A program made the position numbers and the translations under genes. Positions 48,408-54,735 of a stretch of DNA of 64,000 nucleotides are shown piece by piece (the first letter of the stretch is position 1; each line of letters opens with the position of its first letter). The notes under the pieces are model-generated. The model was not told the origin of the DNA and made no database searches. It worked only from the letters and a program-made list of their open reading frames with translations. Source of the stretch: Streptomyces sp. NBC_00536 (GTDB lineage Bacteria > Actinomycetota > Actinomycetes > Streptomycetales > Streptomycetaceae). Location: the NCBI RefSeq assembly GCF_036346295.1, contig NZ_CP107819.1, forward strand, positions 496,001 through 560,000, written 5' to 3'.

Positions 48408-50534
48408 ATGGAGCAAGTTCCCACCTCTCCTGGTGAGCGGCCGCAGGAGCCGGGCGCGTCCCGCCCGTCCTGGGGCGAACCGCTGAGTGAGTGGGCGTTC
48501 GCCCAGTCGCCGTTCCCCCTGGCGATCTTCGATGAGGACCTGCGGCTGGTACGGGCGAACGCGGGCACCAAACGCGCCCTCTCCCGCACGGAGGCCGAGC
48601 TGCGGGGGCTGCGCCTGCCGGACATCACCCCGGACCCGGTGAGCGACGAGACCGAGCGGATGATGCGCCGGGTGCTGGAGACCGGTGAGCCGCAGTACGT
48701 GGACGCCCCCTTCGTCCCCCTGACGGGTCCGGGAGCGGAGCACGGCTGGGCGACCTCGCTGACCCCGCTGCGGGATCCCGACGGTCTGGTGCGCGCGGTG
48801 TCCCTGGCCGCGCACCACACCTCCGGGACCGGGGAGGACGGGCGGCGGCCGTTCGCGCCGGACGACGACGCGAGCGCCGTCGCCCGCGTCGGCACCACCC
48901 TGGACAGCGCCCGTACCGCGCAGGAGCTGATGGACGTCGCCGTTCCCCGGCTCGCCGACTTCGCGGTGGTCGACCTGCTGGATCCCCTCCCGCGCGGCAC
49001 CGAACCCTCCGCCGTCGTGGTGGCGGGGCCGGTGACCGTACGCCGTGCCGCCGTACGGTCGGTCCTGCCGGGAAACCCGGAATCCCGGGTCGCCGTCGGG
49101 GAGCGGACCGTCCATCCGCCGCAGTCGCCTCCCGCCGAATGCCTGGCCGCGGGGCGCGGCGCGGTGTACGCGACGGCCGACCCGAGCGTCGCCCGCTGGG
49201 TGGCGCAGGACCCGGCGGCCGCCTGGATCGCCGAGTACGGGGCCCACTCGCTGATGGTGGTGCCGCTGCGCGCGGGGGGCAGCACGCTCGGGGTGGCCCT
49301 CTTCAGCCGCCACCGGCGCGCGGAGCCCTTCCTGCCGAAGGACCTGTGGCTGGCCGAGGAGCTCGCGAACAAGGCGGCGGCCAGCATCCGCAACGCGCCC
49401 CGGCACCACCGGGAGCACACCTCCACGATGATGCTGCAGCGCAGCATGCTCCCGGGCAGGCTGCCCCAGCACTCGGCTCTGGAGACCGCCTCCCGCTACC
49501 TGCCCGCGGGCGGCGAGTCGGGCATGGGCGGCGACTGGTTCGACGTGATCCCGCTCTCCGGCGCCCGGGTGGCCCTGGTCGTGGGCGATGTCGTCGGCCA
49601 CGGCATCCGCGCCTCCGCCACCATGGGCCGGCTGCGCACCGCGGTGCGCACCCTGGCCGATGTCGACCTGCCGCCCGACGAGCTGCTCACCCATCTCGAC
49701 GACCTCGTCATCCACCTGTCCGCCGACGAGGGCGGCCGGGACGACGGGGACACCGCCGGGGGCATCGGCACCACCTGCCTGTACGTGGTCTACGACCCGA
49801 TCACCCGCCACTGCACCGCCGCGCGGGCGGGCCACCCGCCGCCCGTGGTGGTCTCCCCGGAGGGCTCCGCGTACCTCCTCGACGTCCCGGCCGGTCCGCC
49901 GCTGGGCCTGGGGGGCCTGCCCTTCGAGACCGTCGAGGTGGAGCTGCCGGAGTGGAGCATCCTCGCGCTGTACACGGACGGGCTGCTCCAGGCCCGTGAC
50001 CACGACATCGACGAGGCCCTGGACAACATGTTCACGGCCCTCGTACGTCCCGCCTCCACCCTGGACGCGGTCTGCGACCGGGTGCTGACCGCTCTGATGA
50101 CCCACCCGCCCGAGGACGACGTCGCCCTGCTCATCGCCCGGACCCGGGCCCTGCACTCCGACAAGGTCGTCGTCTGGGACGTACCGCCGGACCCGGCGAA
50201 CGTCGCCCAGGCCCGGCGGGACGCCACCGACCAGCTGACGGCCTGGGGGCTGGACGACGCGGCCTTCGTCACCGAACTCGTGGTCAGCGAACTGGTCACC
50301 AATGCCATCCGCTACGGGGAACCGCCCATCCAGCTGCGCCTGATCCATGAGGACACGTCGTTGATCTGCGAGGTGTCGGACGCGAGCGGTACCGCTCCGC
50401 ACATGCGGCGGGCCCGGATCTTCGACGAGGGCGGGCGGGGCCTGTTGCTGGTCGCCCAGCTCGCGCAGCGCTGGGGCACCCGGCACACGACGGTCGGCAA
50501 GACCATCTGGGCCGAGCAGTCCCTCATCGTGTGA
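48408..50534 (+). CDS. PAS-GAF-PP2C-HATPase protein (SpoIIE-type phosphatase with anti-sigma kinase domain)
   Basis: The 708-aa protein has a PAS domain (about 25-130; FPLAIFDEDLRLVRANAG), a GAF-like domain (about 160-330; LMDVAVPRLADFAVVDLLD, HSLMVVPLRAGGSTLGVALFSR), a SpoIIE phosphatase domain (about 340-555; GGDWFDVIPL, VGDVVGHGI, EDDVALLIAR), and a C-terminal RsbW-like HATPase (about 575-708; FVTELVVSELVTNAIRYG). Proteins of this type both phosphorylate and dephosphorylate anti-anti-sigma factors and are abundant in Streptomyces. The ATG at 48408 lacks a clear ribosome-binding site; ATG 48398 is in another frame. The solo LuxR gene follows after 160 bp. Confidence 0.93.
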   Translation: MEQVPTSPGERPQEPGASRPSWGEPLSEWAFAQSPFPLAIFDEDLRLVRANAGTKRALSRTEAELRGLRLPDITPDPVSDETERMMRRVLETGEPQYVDAPFVPLTGPGAEHGWATSLTPLRDPDGLVRAVSLAAHHTSGTGEDGRRPFAPDDDASAVARVGTTLDSARTAQELMDVAVPRLADFAVVDLLDPLPRGTEPSAVVVAGPVTVRRAAVRSVLPGNPESRVAVGERTVHPPQSPPAECLAAGRGAVYATADPSVARWVAQDPAAAWIAEYGAHSLMVVPLRAGGSTLGVALFSRHRRAEPFLPKDLWLAEELANKAAASIRNAPRHHREHTSTMMLQRSMLPGRLPQHSALETASRYLPAGGESGMGGDWFDVIPLSGARVALVVGDVVGHGIRASATMGRLRTAVRTLADVDLPPDELLTHLDDLVIHLSADEGGRDDGDTAGGIGTTCLYVVYDPITRHCTAARAGHPPPVVVSPEGSAYLLDVPAGPPLGLGGLPFETVEVELPEWSILALYTDGLLQARDHDIDEALDNMFTALVRPASTLDAVCDRVLTALMTHPPEDDVALLIARTRALHSDKVVVWDVPPDPANVAQARRDATDQLTAWGLDDAAFVTELVVSELVTNAIRYGEPPIQLRLIHEDTSLICEVSDASGTAPHMRRARIFDEGGRGLLLVAQLAQRWGTRHTTVGKTIWAEQSLIV

Positions 50535-50552
50535 CACGGGTCGTGTGACACG
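50528..50552. repeat. two tandem palindromes CGTGTGACACG overlapping the phosphatase stop
   Basis: The 11-bp palindrome CGTGTGACACG (5-bp arms, one centre base) occurs at 50528-50538 and 50542-50552, 14 bp apart; a third TGTGACA begins at 50555. The first copy contains the stop codon of the phosphatase gene. All lie about 140-165 bp upstream of the solo LuxR gene and may be its regulatory sites. Confidence 0.45.
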
Positions 50553-50694
50553 CCTGTGACAATCGCCGGACACCACCATGAAGTCCCACCGACAAGCTCT
50601 TTAACAGGGACATACATCCACATTTACGGATTTCGTCCCCTGCTTCCGAGGATGTGAGCAGCGCTGACCGAGCCGATGTGTCGGAGGAAGTCCC

Positions 50695-50925
50695 ATGAGC
50701 CTCACCCTCACCATGGAACGCACCGAAGCCAGCGCCACCGCACTCGCCCCCCGTGAGCAGGAGGCACTGCGCTACATCGCCGCAGGGTGCACCTACGTGC
50801 AGACGGCCCGCTCGATGGGCCTCTCCCGGCACACGGTCGACGCCTACCTCCGCCGCATCCGGGCCAAGCTGAACATCAACACCACGGCGGAAATGGTCCG
50901 CCTCGCCATCTCCCTGGGGCTGTGA
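50695..50925 (+). CDS. solo LuxR-type helix-turn-helix protein
   Basis: The 76-aa protein is little more than a LuxR/GerE DNA-binding domain: LAPREQEALRYIAAGCTYVQTARSMGLSRHTVDAYLRRIRAKLNINTTAEMVRLAISLGL. There is no receiver or ligand-binding domain, as in stand-alone GerE-like regulators. GGAGGAA lies 7 nt before ATG 50695. The 160-bp leader is relatively AT-rich (50595-50635) and probably carries its own promoter. It converges on the Ser/Thr kinase gene with 9 bp between stops, and its transcript would run into the hairpin at 51034. Confidence 0.93.
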   Translation: MSLTLTMERTEASATALAPREQEALRYIAAGCTYVQTARSMGLSRHTVDAYLRRIRAKLNINTTAEMVRLAISLGL

Positions 50926-50934
50926 CCCCGGGGC

Positions 50935-52005
50935 CTACGGCCCACCGAGCGGGCCGACGAAGACCGGCATCGCCCACGACGGCGGTTCCGGCGGGGGCTC
51001 CGGAGACGGCACACGGCTCCCCGCCATCCCGGCAGACCGGGCATCCGAACTGGATGCCCGGTCTCCGCGTTGTCCGGCGCCGACGCCACTCCCTATGCCG
51101 ATGCCGTTGCCCTTGCCGGTACCGATGCCCGCCGCGACGCGCAGGGCCGCCACGAATTCCAGGCAGGAGCCGTAGCGGTCCTCCGCCACCTTGGACAGGG
51201 CCTTCGCCAGCACCGCCCCCGCCCCCGGCGCGATGTCCGGCCGCTTCTCCGCCAGGGGAGGCGGTTGGTCGTACTGGTGCGCCCACAGCAGCGCCGGGGC
51301 GTCGTCCCGCACGAAGGGCGGGCCGCCGGTGAGGGATTCGTAGACCACGCAGCCGAGGCTGTACTGATCGCACCGGCCGTCCACGGGCCGGCCCGCGATC
51401 TGTTCCGGCGCCATGTAGTCGAGGGTGCCGACGAACTCGCCCGCGGTGGTGAACCCGCTGAGCGCCAGCGACTTCTTCGTCAGCCCGAAGTCCGTGAGGT
51501 AGACGTGTTCGGGGTGGTCGCTGTCGGTGCCCGCGGCGACCAGGATGTTGGCGGGCTTGACGTCGCGGTGCACCAGCTCGTGGTCATGGGCCGCGTCCAG
51601 CGCGGAGGCCACCTGGGCGGCGATGCGCACGGCGGTCGTGACGGGGAGCGGGCCGTCCCGGTCCAGCATGGCCCTCAGGTCCAGCCCCGCGACGTACCGC
51701 ATGGCGATGTACAGCACGCCGTCGGTGTCACCGGCTTCGAAGACCGGCACGATGTGCGGGTGGTCGATCCGCGCGGCCACCTGCGACTCGTAAGTGAAGC
51801 GGCGGCGGAAGACCTCGTCGCGCACGCGTTCCGGGGCGATCAGTTTGAGCGCGACCATCCGGTCCAGGCGCAGGTCCTTGGCGCAGTAGACGACGGCCAT
51901 GCCGCCCCGGCCGATCAAGCGCTCGATCCGGTAGCCCGCGATCTGCTGCCCGATCAGACCGGAGGGCCGGCCCGTGTACAGGCTTCGATTCGATACCGTG
52001 CCCAT
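50935..52005 (-). CDS. cytosolic Hanks-type Ser/Thr protein kinase
   Basis: The 356-aa protein has a complete kinase domain (about 25-290): Gly loop IGRGGMAVVY, Lys54 in VALKLI, catalytic HRDVKPANIL with Asp148, DFG at 172-174, APEQ and DQYSLGCVVYESL. The remaining 65 residues are Gly/Ser/Pro-rich with no membrane helix or sensor, unlike PknB-type receptors. GGAGG lies 6 nt before ATG 52005. It follows the three glycine-rich protein genes on the same strand, but a 20-bp perfect stem-loop lies in between, so co-transcription is uncertain. Confidence 0.95.
   Translation of the reverse strand: MGTVSNRSLYTGRPSGLIGQQIAGYRIERLIGRGGMAVVYCAKDLRLDRMVALKLIAPERVRDEVFRRRFTYESQVAARIDHPHIVPVFEAGDTDGVLYIAMRYVAGLDLRAMLDRDGPLPVTTAVRIAAQVASALDAAHDHELVHRDVKPANILVAAGTDSDHPEHVYLTDFGLTKKSLALSGFTTAGEFVGTLDYMAPEQIAGRPVDGRCDQYSLGCVVYESLTGGPPFVRDDAPALLWAHQYDQPPPLAEKRPDIAPGAGAVLAKALSKVAEDRYGSCLEFVAALRVAAGIGTGKGNGIGIGSGVGAGQRGDRASSSDARSAGMAGSRVPSPEPPPEPPSWAMPVFVGPLGGP
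51034..51064. terminator. 13-bp perfect stem-loop inside the 3' part of the kinase gene
   Basis: Arms 51034-51046 and 51052-51064 with a 5-nt loop. It lies about 110 bp past the convergent LuxR stop and within the kinase coding sequence (Gly/Ser-rich tail), so it probably terminates the LuxR transcript while also being translated on the other strand. Confidence 0.5.
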
Positions 52006-52034
52006 CAGGCGCCTCCGCGGAAAGTCTAGCCAGC

Positions 52035-52077
52035 GACCCGGAGCCGGGGCGAGCGCTGCTCGCCCCGGCTCCGGGTC
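52035..52077 (-). terminator. 20-bp perfect stem-loop between glycine-rich gene and kinase gene
   Basis: Arms 52035-52054 and 52058-52077 are perfectly complementary with a 3-nt loop, the strongest hairpin seen in the window. It begins 25 nt past the stop of the CxGxC glycine-rich gene and ends 30 nt before the kinase start, so it should end the upstream transcript or attenuate entry into the kinase gene. Confidence 0.75.
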
Positions 52078-52101
52078 CGGTCACCACCTGCTCACCCCCG
52101 G

Positions 52102-52683
52102 TCAGCCGTCGCCGCCGGTGCCGCCCCGGCCGCCCTGGCCGCTGGTCTCGCAGCCGGCGCCGACGCAGATGCCGCCGTTGCCGCCCCGGCCCCCGGTGCC
52201 GCCGTCGCCCCCGGGGGGTGCGGAGCCGCCGTTGCCGCCGTTGCCCCCGTTGACGCTGCCGCCGCACTGGCCGACGCAGACTCCGCCGTTGCCGCCCTTG
52301 CCGCCGTCGCCGCCCGGGACGCCCTGGGTGCCTCCGCCCCCGTTGGCGCTGCCGTTGCACAGTCCGACACAGACCCCGCCGTTGCCGCCCTGCGAGCCGT
52401 TGACCGTCCCGTTGCAGTTGCCCGCGCACACCTTGCCGCCGACCTGGACGCTGCCGTTGCCCACCTGGACCTGGCCGCCGATCCGGCTGCCCAGTCCGGA
52501 CCCGCCGCTTCCGCCGCCGGTTCCGGGTACGTGCCGGTGGCTGACCACCGAGGCTGCCTGGACCATGTGCGCCGGGGCCGCGGTGGCGGTGGCGGCCGAG
52601 GCGGCGGGCACCAGCGCGCCGACACCCAGCACCGTGGTCGAGATGACGAAACCGAGACTGAGTTTCCAGGAACGCACACGCAT
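52102..52683 (-). CDS. secreted glycine-rich protein with CxGxC repeats (PGRS-like)
   Basis: The 193-aa precursor has a signal peptide (1 to about 30, LSLGFVISTTVLGVGALVPAASA). The mature part is mostly Gly, Asn, Ser and Asp in GGNGG-type units, resembling mycobacterial PGRS regions but without a PE domain. Four cysteine pairs are spaced along it: CAGNC (86/90), CVGLC (105/109), CVGQC (136/140) and C173-x4-C178. These could form disulfides or bind metal. Function is unknown; extracellular matrix or wall association is inferred from composition. It is the third of three glycine-rich genes in a row, ended by a very strong stem-loop. Confidence 0.85.
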   Translation of the reverse strand: MRVRSWKLSLGFVISTTVLGVGALVPAASAATATAAPAHMVQAASVVSHRHVPGTGGGSGGSGLGSRIGGQVQVGNGSVQVGGKVCAGNCNGTVNGSQGGNGGVCVGLCNGSANGGGGTQGVPGGDGGKGGNGGVCVGQCGGSVNGGNGGNGGSAPPGGDGGTGGRGGNGGICVGAGCETSGQGGRGGTGGDG

Positions 52684-52745
52684 GGGATTCTCCTTGGCCG
52701 ATCGAGTGGGGCGGTTCGGGGCGTCTTGGGGCGGTTTCCTGAACG

Positions 52746-52778
52746 GGAAGGTCCGGCCGCCCAGCGGCCGGACCTTCC
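52746..52778 (-). terminator. 15-bp perfect stem-loop after the collagen-like gene
   Basis: Arms 52746-52760 and 52764-52778, CCA loop, 33 nt downstream of the stop of the minus-strand gene at 52811. Isolates that gene from the next glycine-rich gene. Confidence 0.7.
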
Positions 52779-52810
52779 GTCTTCCTTCCGCCTCAGGCGG
52801 CGTTCCCGCG

Positions 52811-53290
52811 TCAGATGACGCCGCTGAGGGAGCCTGCCGTCAGCGCGAACCAGTCGCCGTCGAGGTAGTTCTTCTTCCAGGTGTCGAGCTGCTCGGTCGT
52901 GATCTTGTACTTCTTGGCGATCTTCTCCTTGTTGTCCTTGGAGTCGTCGGCCAGCAGCGTCATCACGATGCGCACCCGGTCCACCACCGTCAGCTCCTCC
53001 TTCGGCTTGTCGGGCAGGTCCTTGAAGGTGAAGCAGCCGACTCCGCCGGGCTTGCCGGGTTCACCGGGCTGACCGGGCTGACCGCCCTGGCCGCCGGCCC
53101 CGCCCTCGCCGCCCTCGCCACCCTCGCCGCCGTTGGCGACGCAGTGGGTGGGCTGTCCTGCCAGGGCCGAGGAGGCGACGCCCGCAGGGGCCTGGGACTG
53201 CGACGCTTGCGCGGCGCACGCCGTACCGGTGACGAAAGCCAGGGAGGCCGCCGCCAGGATGAGCGGACGCTGCCAGGAGCTTGTGAACAT
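52811..53290 (-). CDS. secreted protein with collagen-like GXP segment and helical C-terminal domain
   Basis: The 159-aa precursor has a signal peptide (1 to about 29, LILAAASLAFVTG). A Gly-rich stretch flanked by Cys50 and Cys86 includes collagen-like triplets (GQPGQPGEPGKP, 70-81). A charged C-terminal domain (about 90-159) contains VVDRVRIVMTLLADDSKDNKEKIAKKY and ITTEQLDTWKKNYLDGDW, which reads like a transposase/DUF1153-type helix-turn-helix but sits on an exported protein. I do not know a family with this combination. GGAG lies 8 nt before ATG 53290. It lies between two other glycine-rich genes, each with its own terminator. Confidence 0.8.
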   Translation of the reverse strand: MFTSSWQRPLILAAASLAFVTGTACAAQASQSQAPAGVASSALAGQPTHCVANGGEGGEGGEGGAGGQGGQPGQPGEPGKPGGVGCFTFKDLPDKPKEELTVVDRVRIVMTLLADDSKDNKEKIAKKYKITTEQLDTWKKNYLDGDWFALTAGSLSGVI

Positions 53291-53344
53291 GGGAGGTACT
53301 CCGTATCCGTGAGCACGTGTGCCGCTTTCGGGCACTGCGGGGGC

Positions 53345-53377
53345 GAGAAAAGGGGTGGGGTGAGAAAAGGAGTGGGG
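53345..53377. repeat. tandem 16-bp repeat GAGAAAAGGGGTGGGG
   Basis: Copies at 53345-53360 and 53362-53377 differ at one base. They lie between the collagen-like gene's start (53290) and the hairpin at 53382-53409. On the minus strand this is a pyrimidine-rich track of the upstream gene's 3' end or part of the next promoter. Confidence 0.4.
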
Positions 53378-53381
53378 GGTG

Positions 53382-53409
53382 GGGGTGGAGGCCCGGAGGC
53401 CTCCACCCC
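53382..53409 (-). terminator. 12-bp perfect stem-loop after the poly-glycine gene
   Basis: Arms 53382-53393 and 53398-53409 with CGGA loop, 28 nt past the stop of the minus-strand gene at 53437 and followed on that strand by a C/T-rich stretch. Confidence 0.7.
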
Positions 53410-53436
53410 GTCGGATCATCGGATCAGGTGCGCCGG

Positions 53437-54030
53437 TCAGAAGATGCTGGAGCCACCGGTGCCACCGCCGCCGCCGAGACCACCGAAGATCCCGCCGCCG
53501 CCCTTGCCACCCTTGCCTCCGTTGCCGCCCTGGAAGACGCCGTCGCCGCCGTGGCCGCCCTTGCCGCCGTTGCCACCGCGGAGGATGCCGTCGCCGCCGC
53601 CGCCGCCGTTGCCGGCGCTGCCGCCGAACAGACCGCCGCCGCCGTCGCCGCCCTTGCCGCCGTTGCCGCCGATGACACCTTCGCCACCGCCGCCACCGCC
53701 ACCGCCGCCGCCACCGACGAGGACACCGGTGCCGCCCTTGCCGCCGTTGCCGCCGGCGCCGCCGGTGCCGAGGACGCTGCCGCCGCCGGAGCCGCCGGAG
53801 CCGCCGCCCCCGCCGATCAGGCCGCCGCCGCCTTCACCGCCGTCCCCGCCGGCACCACCGGCGGACGGGAAGGCCGCAGCCACGTGAGCGGGCATCGGAG
53901 CCGCCGAGGCCATGGAGGCCGGAATGAGGACTCCTGCGGAGACCATGGCCGCCGAAGCGAAGAGCGTCGCCAGGCGGAATCCGCGGCGGTTGGTGCGGAC
54001 GACGTTGTTGGTGCGAGTCTTACGGTTCAT
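53437..54030 (-). CDS. secreted glycine-rich protein (nearly pure Gly with short hydrophobic insertions)
   Basis: The 197-aa precursor has a long basic n-region (MNRKTRTNNVVRTNRRGF), a hydrophobic core and an AxA-type cleavage region (SMASAAPM, near residue 44). From about residue 57 the chain is dominated by glycine, with recurring GGNGGKGG units broken by short hydrophobic pairs (LIGG, VLGT, VLVGG, VIGG, LFGG, ILRGG, VFQGG, IFGG) about every 15-20 residues and a C-terminal SSIF. There are no cysteines. Regular hydrophobic punctuation of a Gly backbone suggests a self-assembling beta structure. It is the first of the three-gene array; GGAGAAGG precedes the ATG. Confidence 0.85.
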   Translation of the reverse strand: MNRKTRTNNVVRTNRRGFRLATLFASAAMVSAGVLIPASMASAAPMPAHVAAAFPSAGGAGGDGGEGGGGLIGGGGGSGGSGGGSVLGTGGAGGNGGKGGTGVLVGGGGGGGGGGGEGVIGGNGGKGGDGGGGLFGGSAGNGGGGGDGILRGGNGGKGGHGGDGVFQGGNGGKGGKGGGGIFGGLGGGGGTGGSSIF

Positions 54031-54081
54031 GGCCTTCTCCTACTGCTCAGAGGTTGTATTCGGTGTATTCATCCGGGGGGA

Positions 54082-54095
54082 GGAGGAGTTCCTCC
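54082..54095. promoter_or_regulatory. GGAGGA-GT-TCCTCC palindrome upstream of the poly-glycine gene
   Basis: Perfect 6-bp arms with a 2-nt centre, about 52 bp upstream of the minus-strand ATG at 54030, in a 254-bp gap between divergent genes. Could be an operator or leader hairpin; the rest of the gap shows nothing recognisable. Confidence 0.35.
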
Positions 54096-54284
54096 GAGGA
54101 GGTCTTCCGGTGTTCCGTCCCTTTCCGTGTCACCAGTAAGCCCCGGCGGGGACACCCGGGTCACGTTCCGGACATTCGGGACTTGACGGGCATCGCATCA
54201 CCGGGTAAAAGCCGGCCGCACGCGGGTGTCGCGGGCCGGCGGGACGCCGGGAGGGACCGTGCGGCGCACCGCGAGGAGGCCCCC

Positions 54285-54680
54285 ATGGCGGGTACGACGC
54301 GAAGCGGCCTCTGCCTCGTGGCGGGCGCCCTCACTTGCGGCCTGCTGCTGGCCGCGGGCCCGGGCGCCGCGGCGCAGGAGACGGCACGGGCCACGGCCGG
54401 GCAACGACTCACCCGACCGGAGCAAGCCCGTCACGGTGGTCCGTGAGGGGCTGGCGCACACCGTGCCGCTGGCGGTCGGCGGCCAGGCCTCGACACGGCT
54501 CGCCTTCACCCCGGTCCTCGGCGAGGCCGGGGGTACTGCGCCTCCGGCGCCGAGCCGGCCGTCGCCCCTTCGGTCGTGCTGGGCGTGGGCGGGGGCGGGC
54601 TCCGGCTGGCGCCCGACGACGGCGGCGCCTTCGCCCTCTGCGGCTCCTCCGTCCGCGCCACGGCCTTCCGCGGCCCCTGA
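54285..54680 (+). pseudogene. frameshifted gene for a small secreted protein
   Basis: ATG 54285 (GAGGAGG upstream) opens a clear signal peptide (SGLCLVAGALTCGLLLAAGPGAAAQ), but the frame stops at 54446. From about 54402 to 54530 the next frame reads sensibly (NDSPDRSKPVTVVREGLAHTV, LAVGGQASTRLAFTPVLGEAG). From 54534 the original frame resumes (YCASGAEPAVAPSVVLGVGGGG, FALCGSSVRATAF) to a stop at 54680. One extra G in GGG (54399-54401) and one missing G in GGGGG (54529-54533) would restore a protein of about 131 aa with a possible disulfide. It is either a pseudogene or two sequencing errors in G-runs. Confidence 0.55.
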
Positions 54681-54735
54681 AGGCCGCCCGCCCGCGGTCG
54701 CGAAGCCCGGCCGCCCGCGGTCGTGAGCCCCGCTC

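Noticed and set aside
42866..49447. A minus-strand open frame of nearly 2200 codons opposite the PKS, PPTase and phosphatase genes
   Set aside because: It is the antisense shadow of GC-rich codon use: its translation is Arg/Gly/Ala-rich without domains, while the plus strand shows intact catalytic motifs.
52102..54030. Glycine-rich proteins as PE_PGRS proteins or chaplins
   Set aside because: There is no PE domain, and the chaplin domain with its two conserved Cys and sorting signal is absent.
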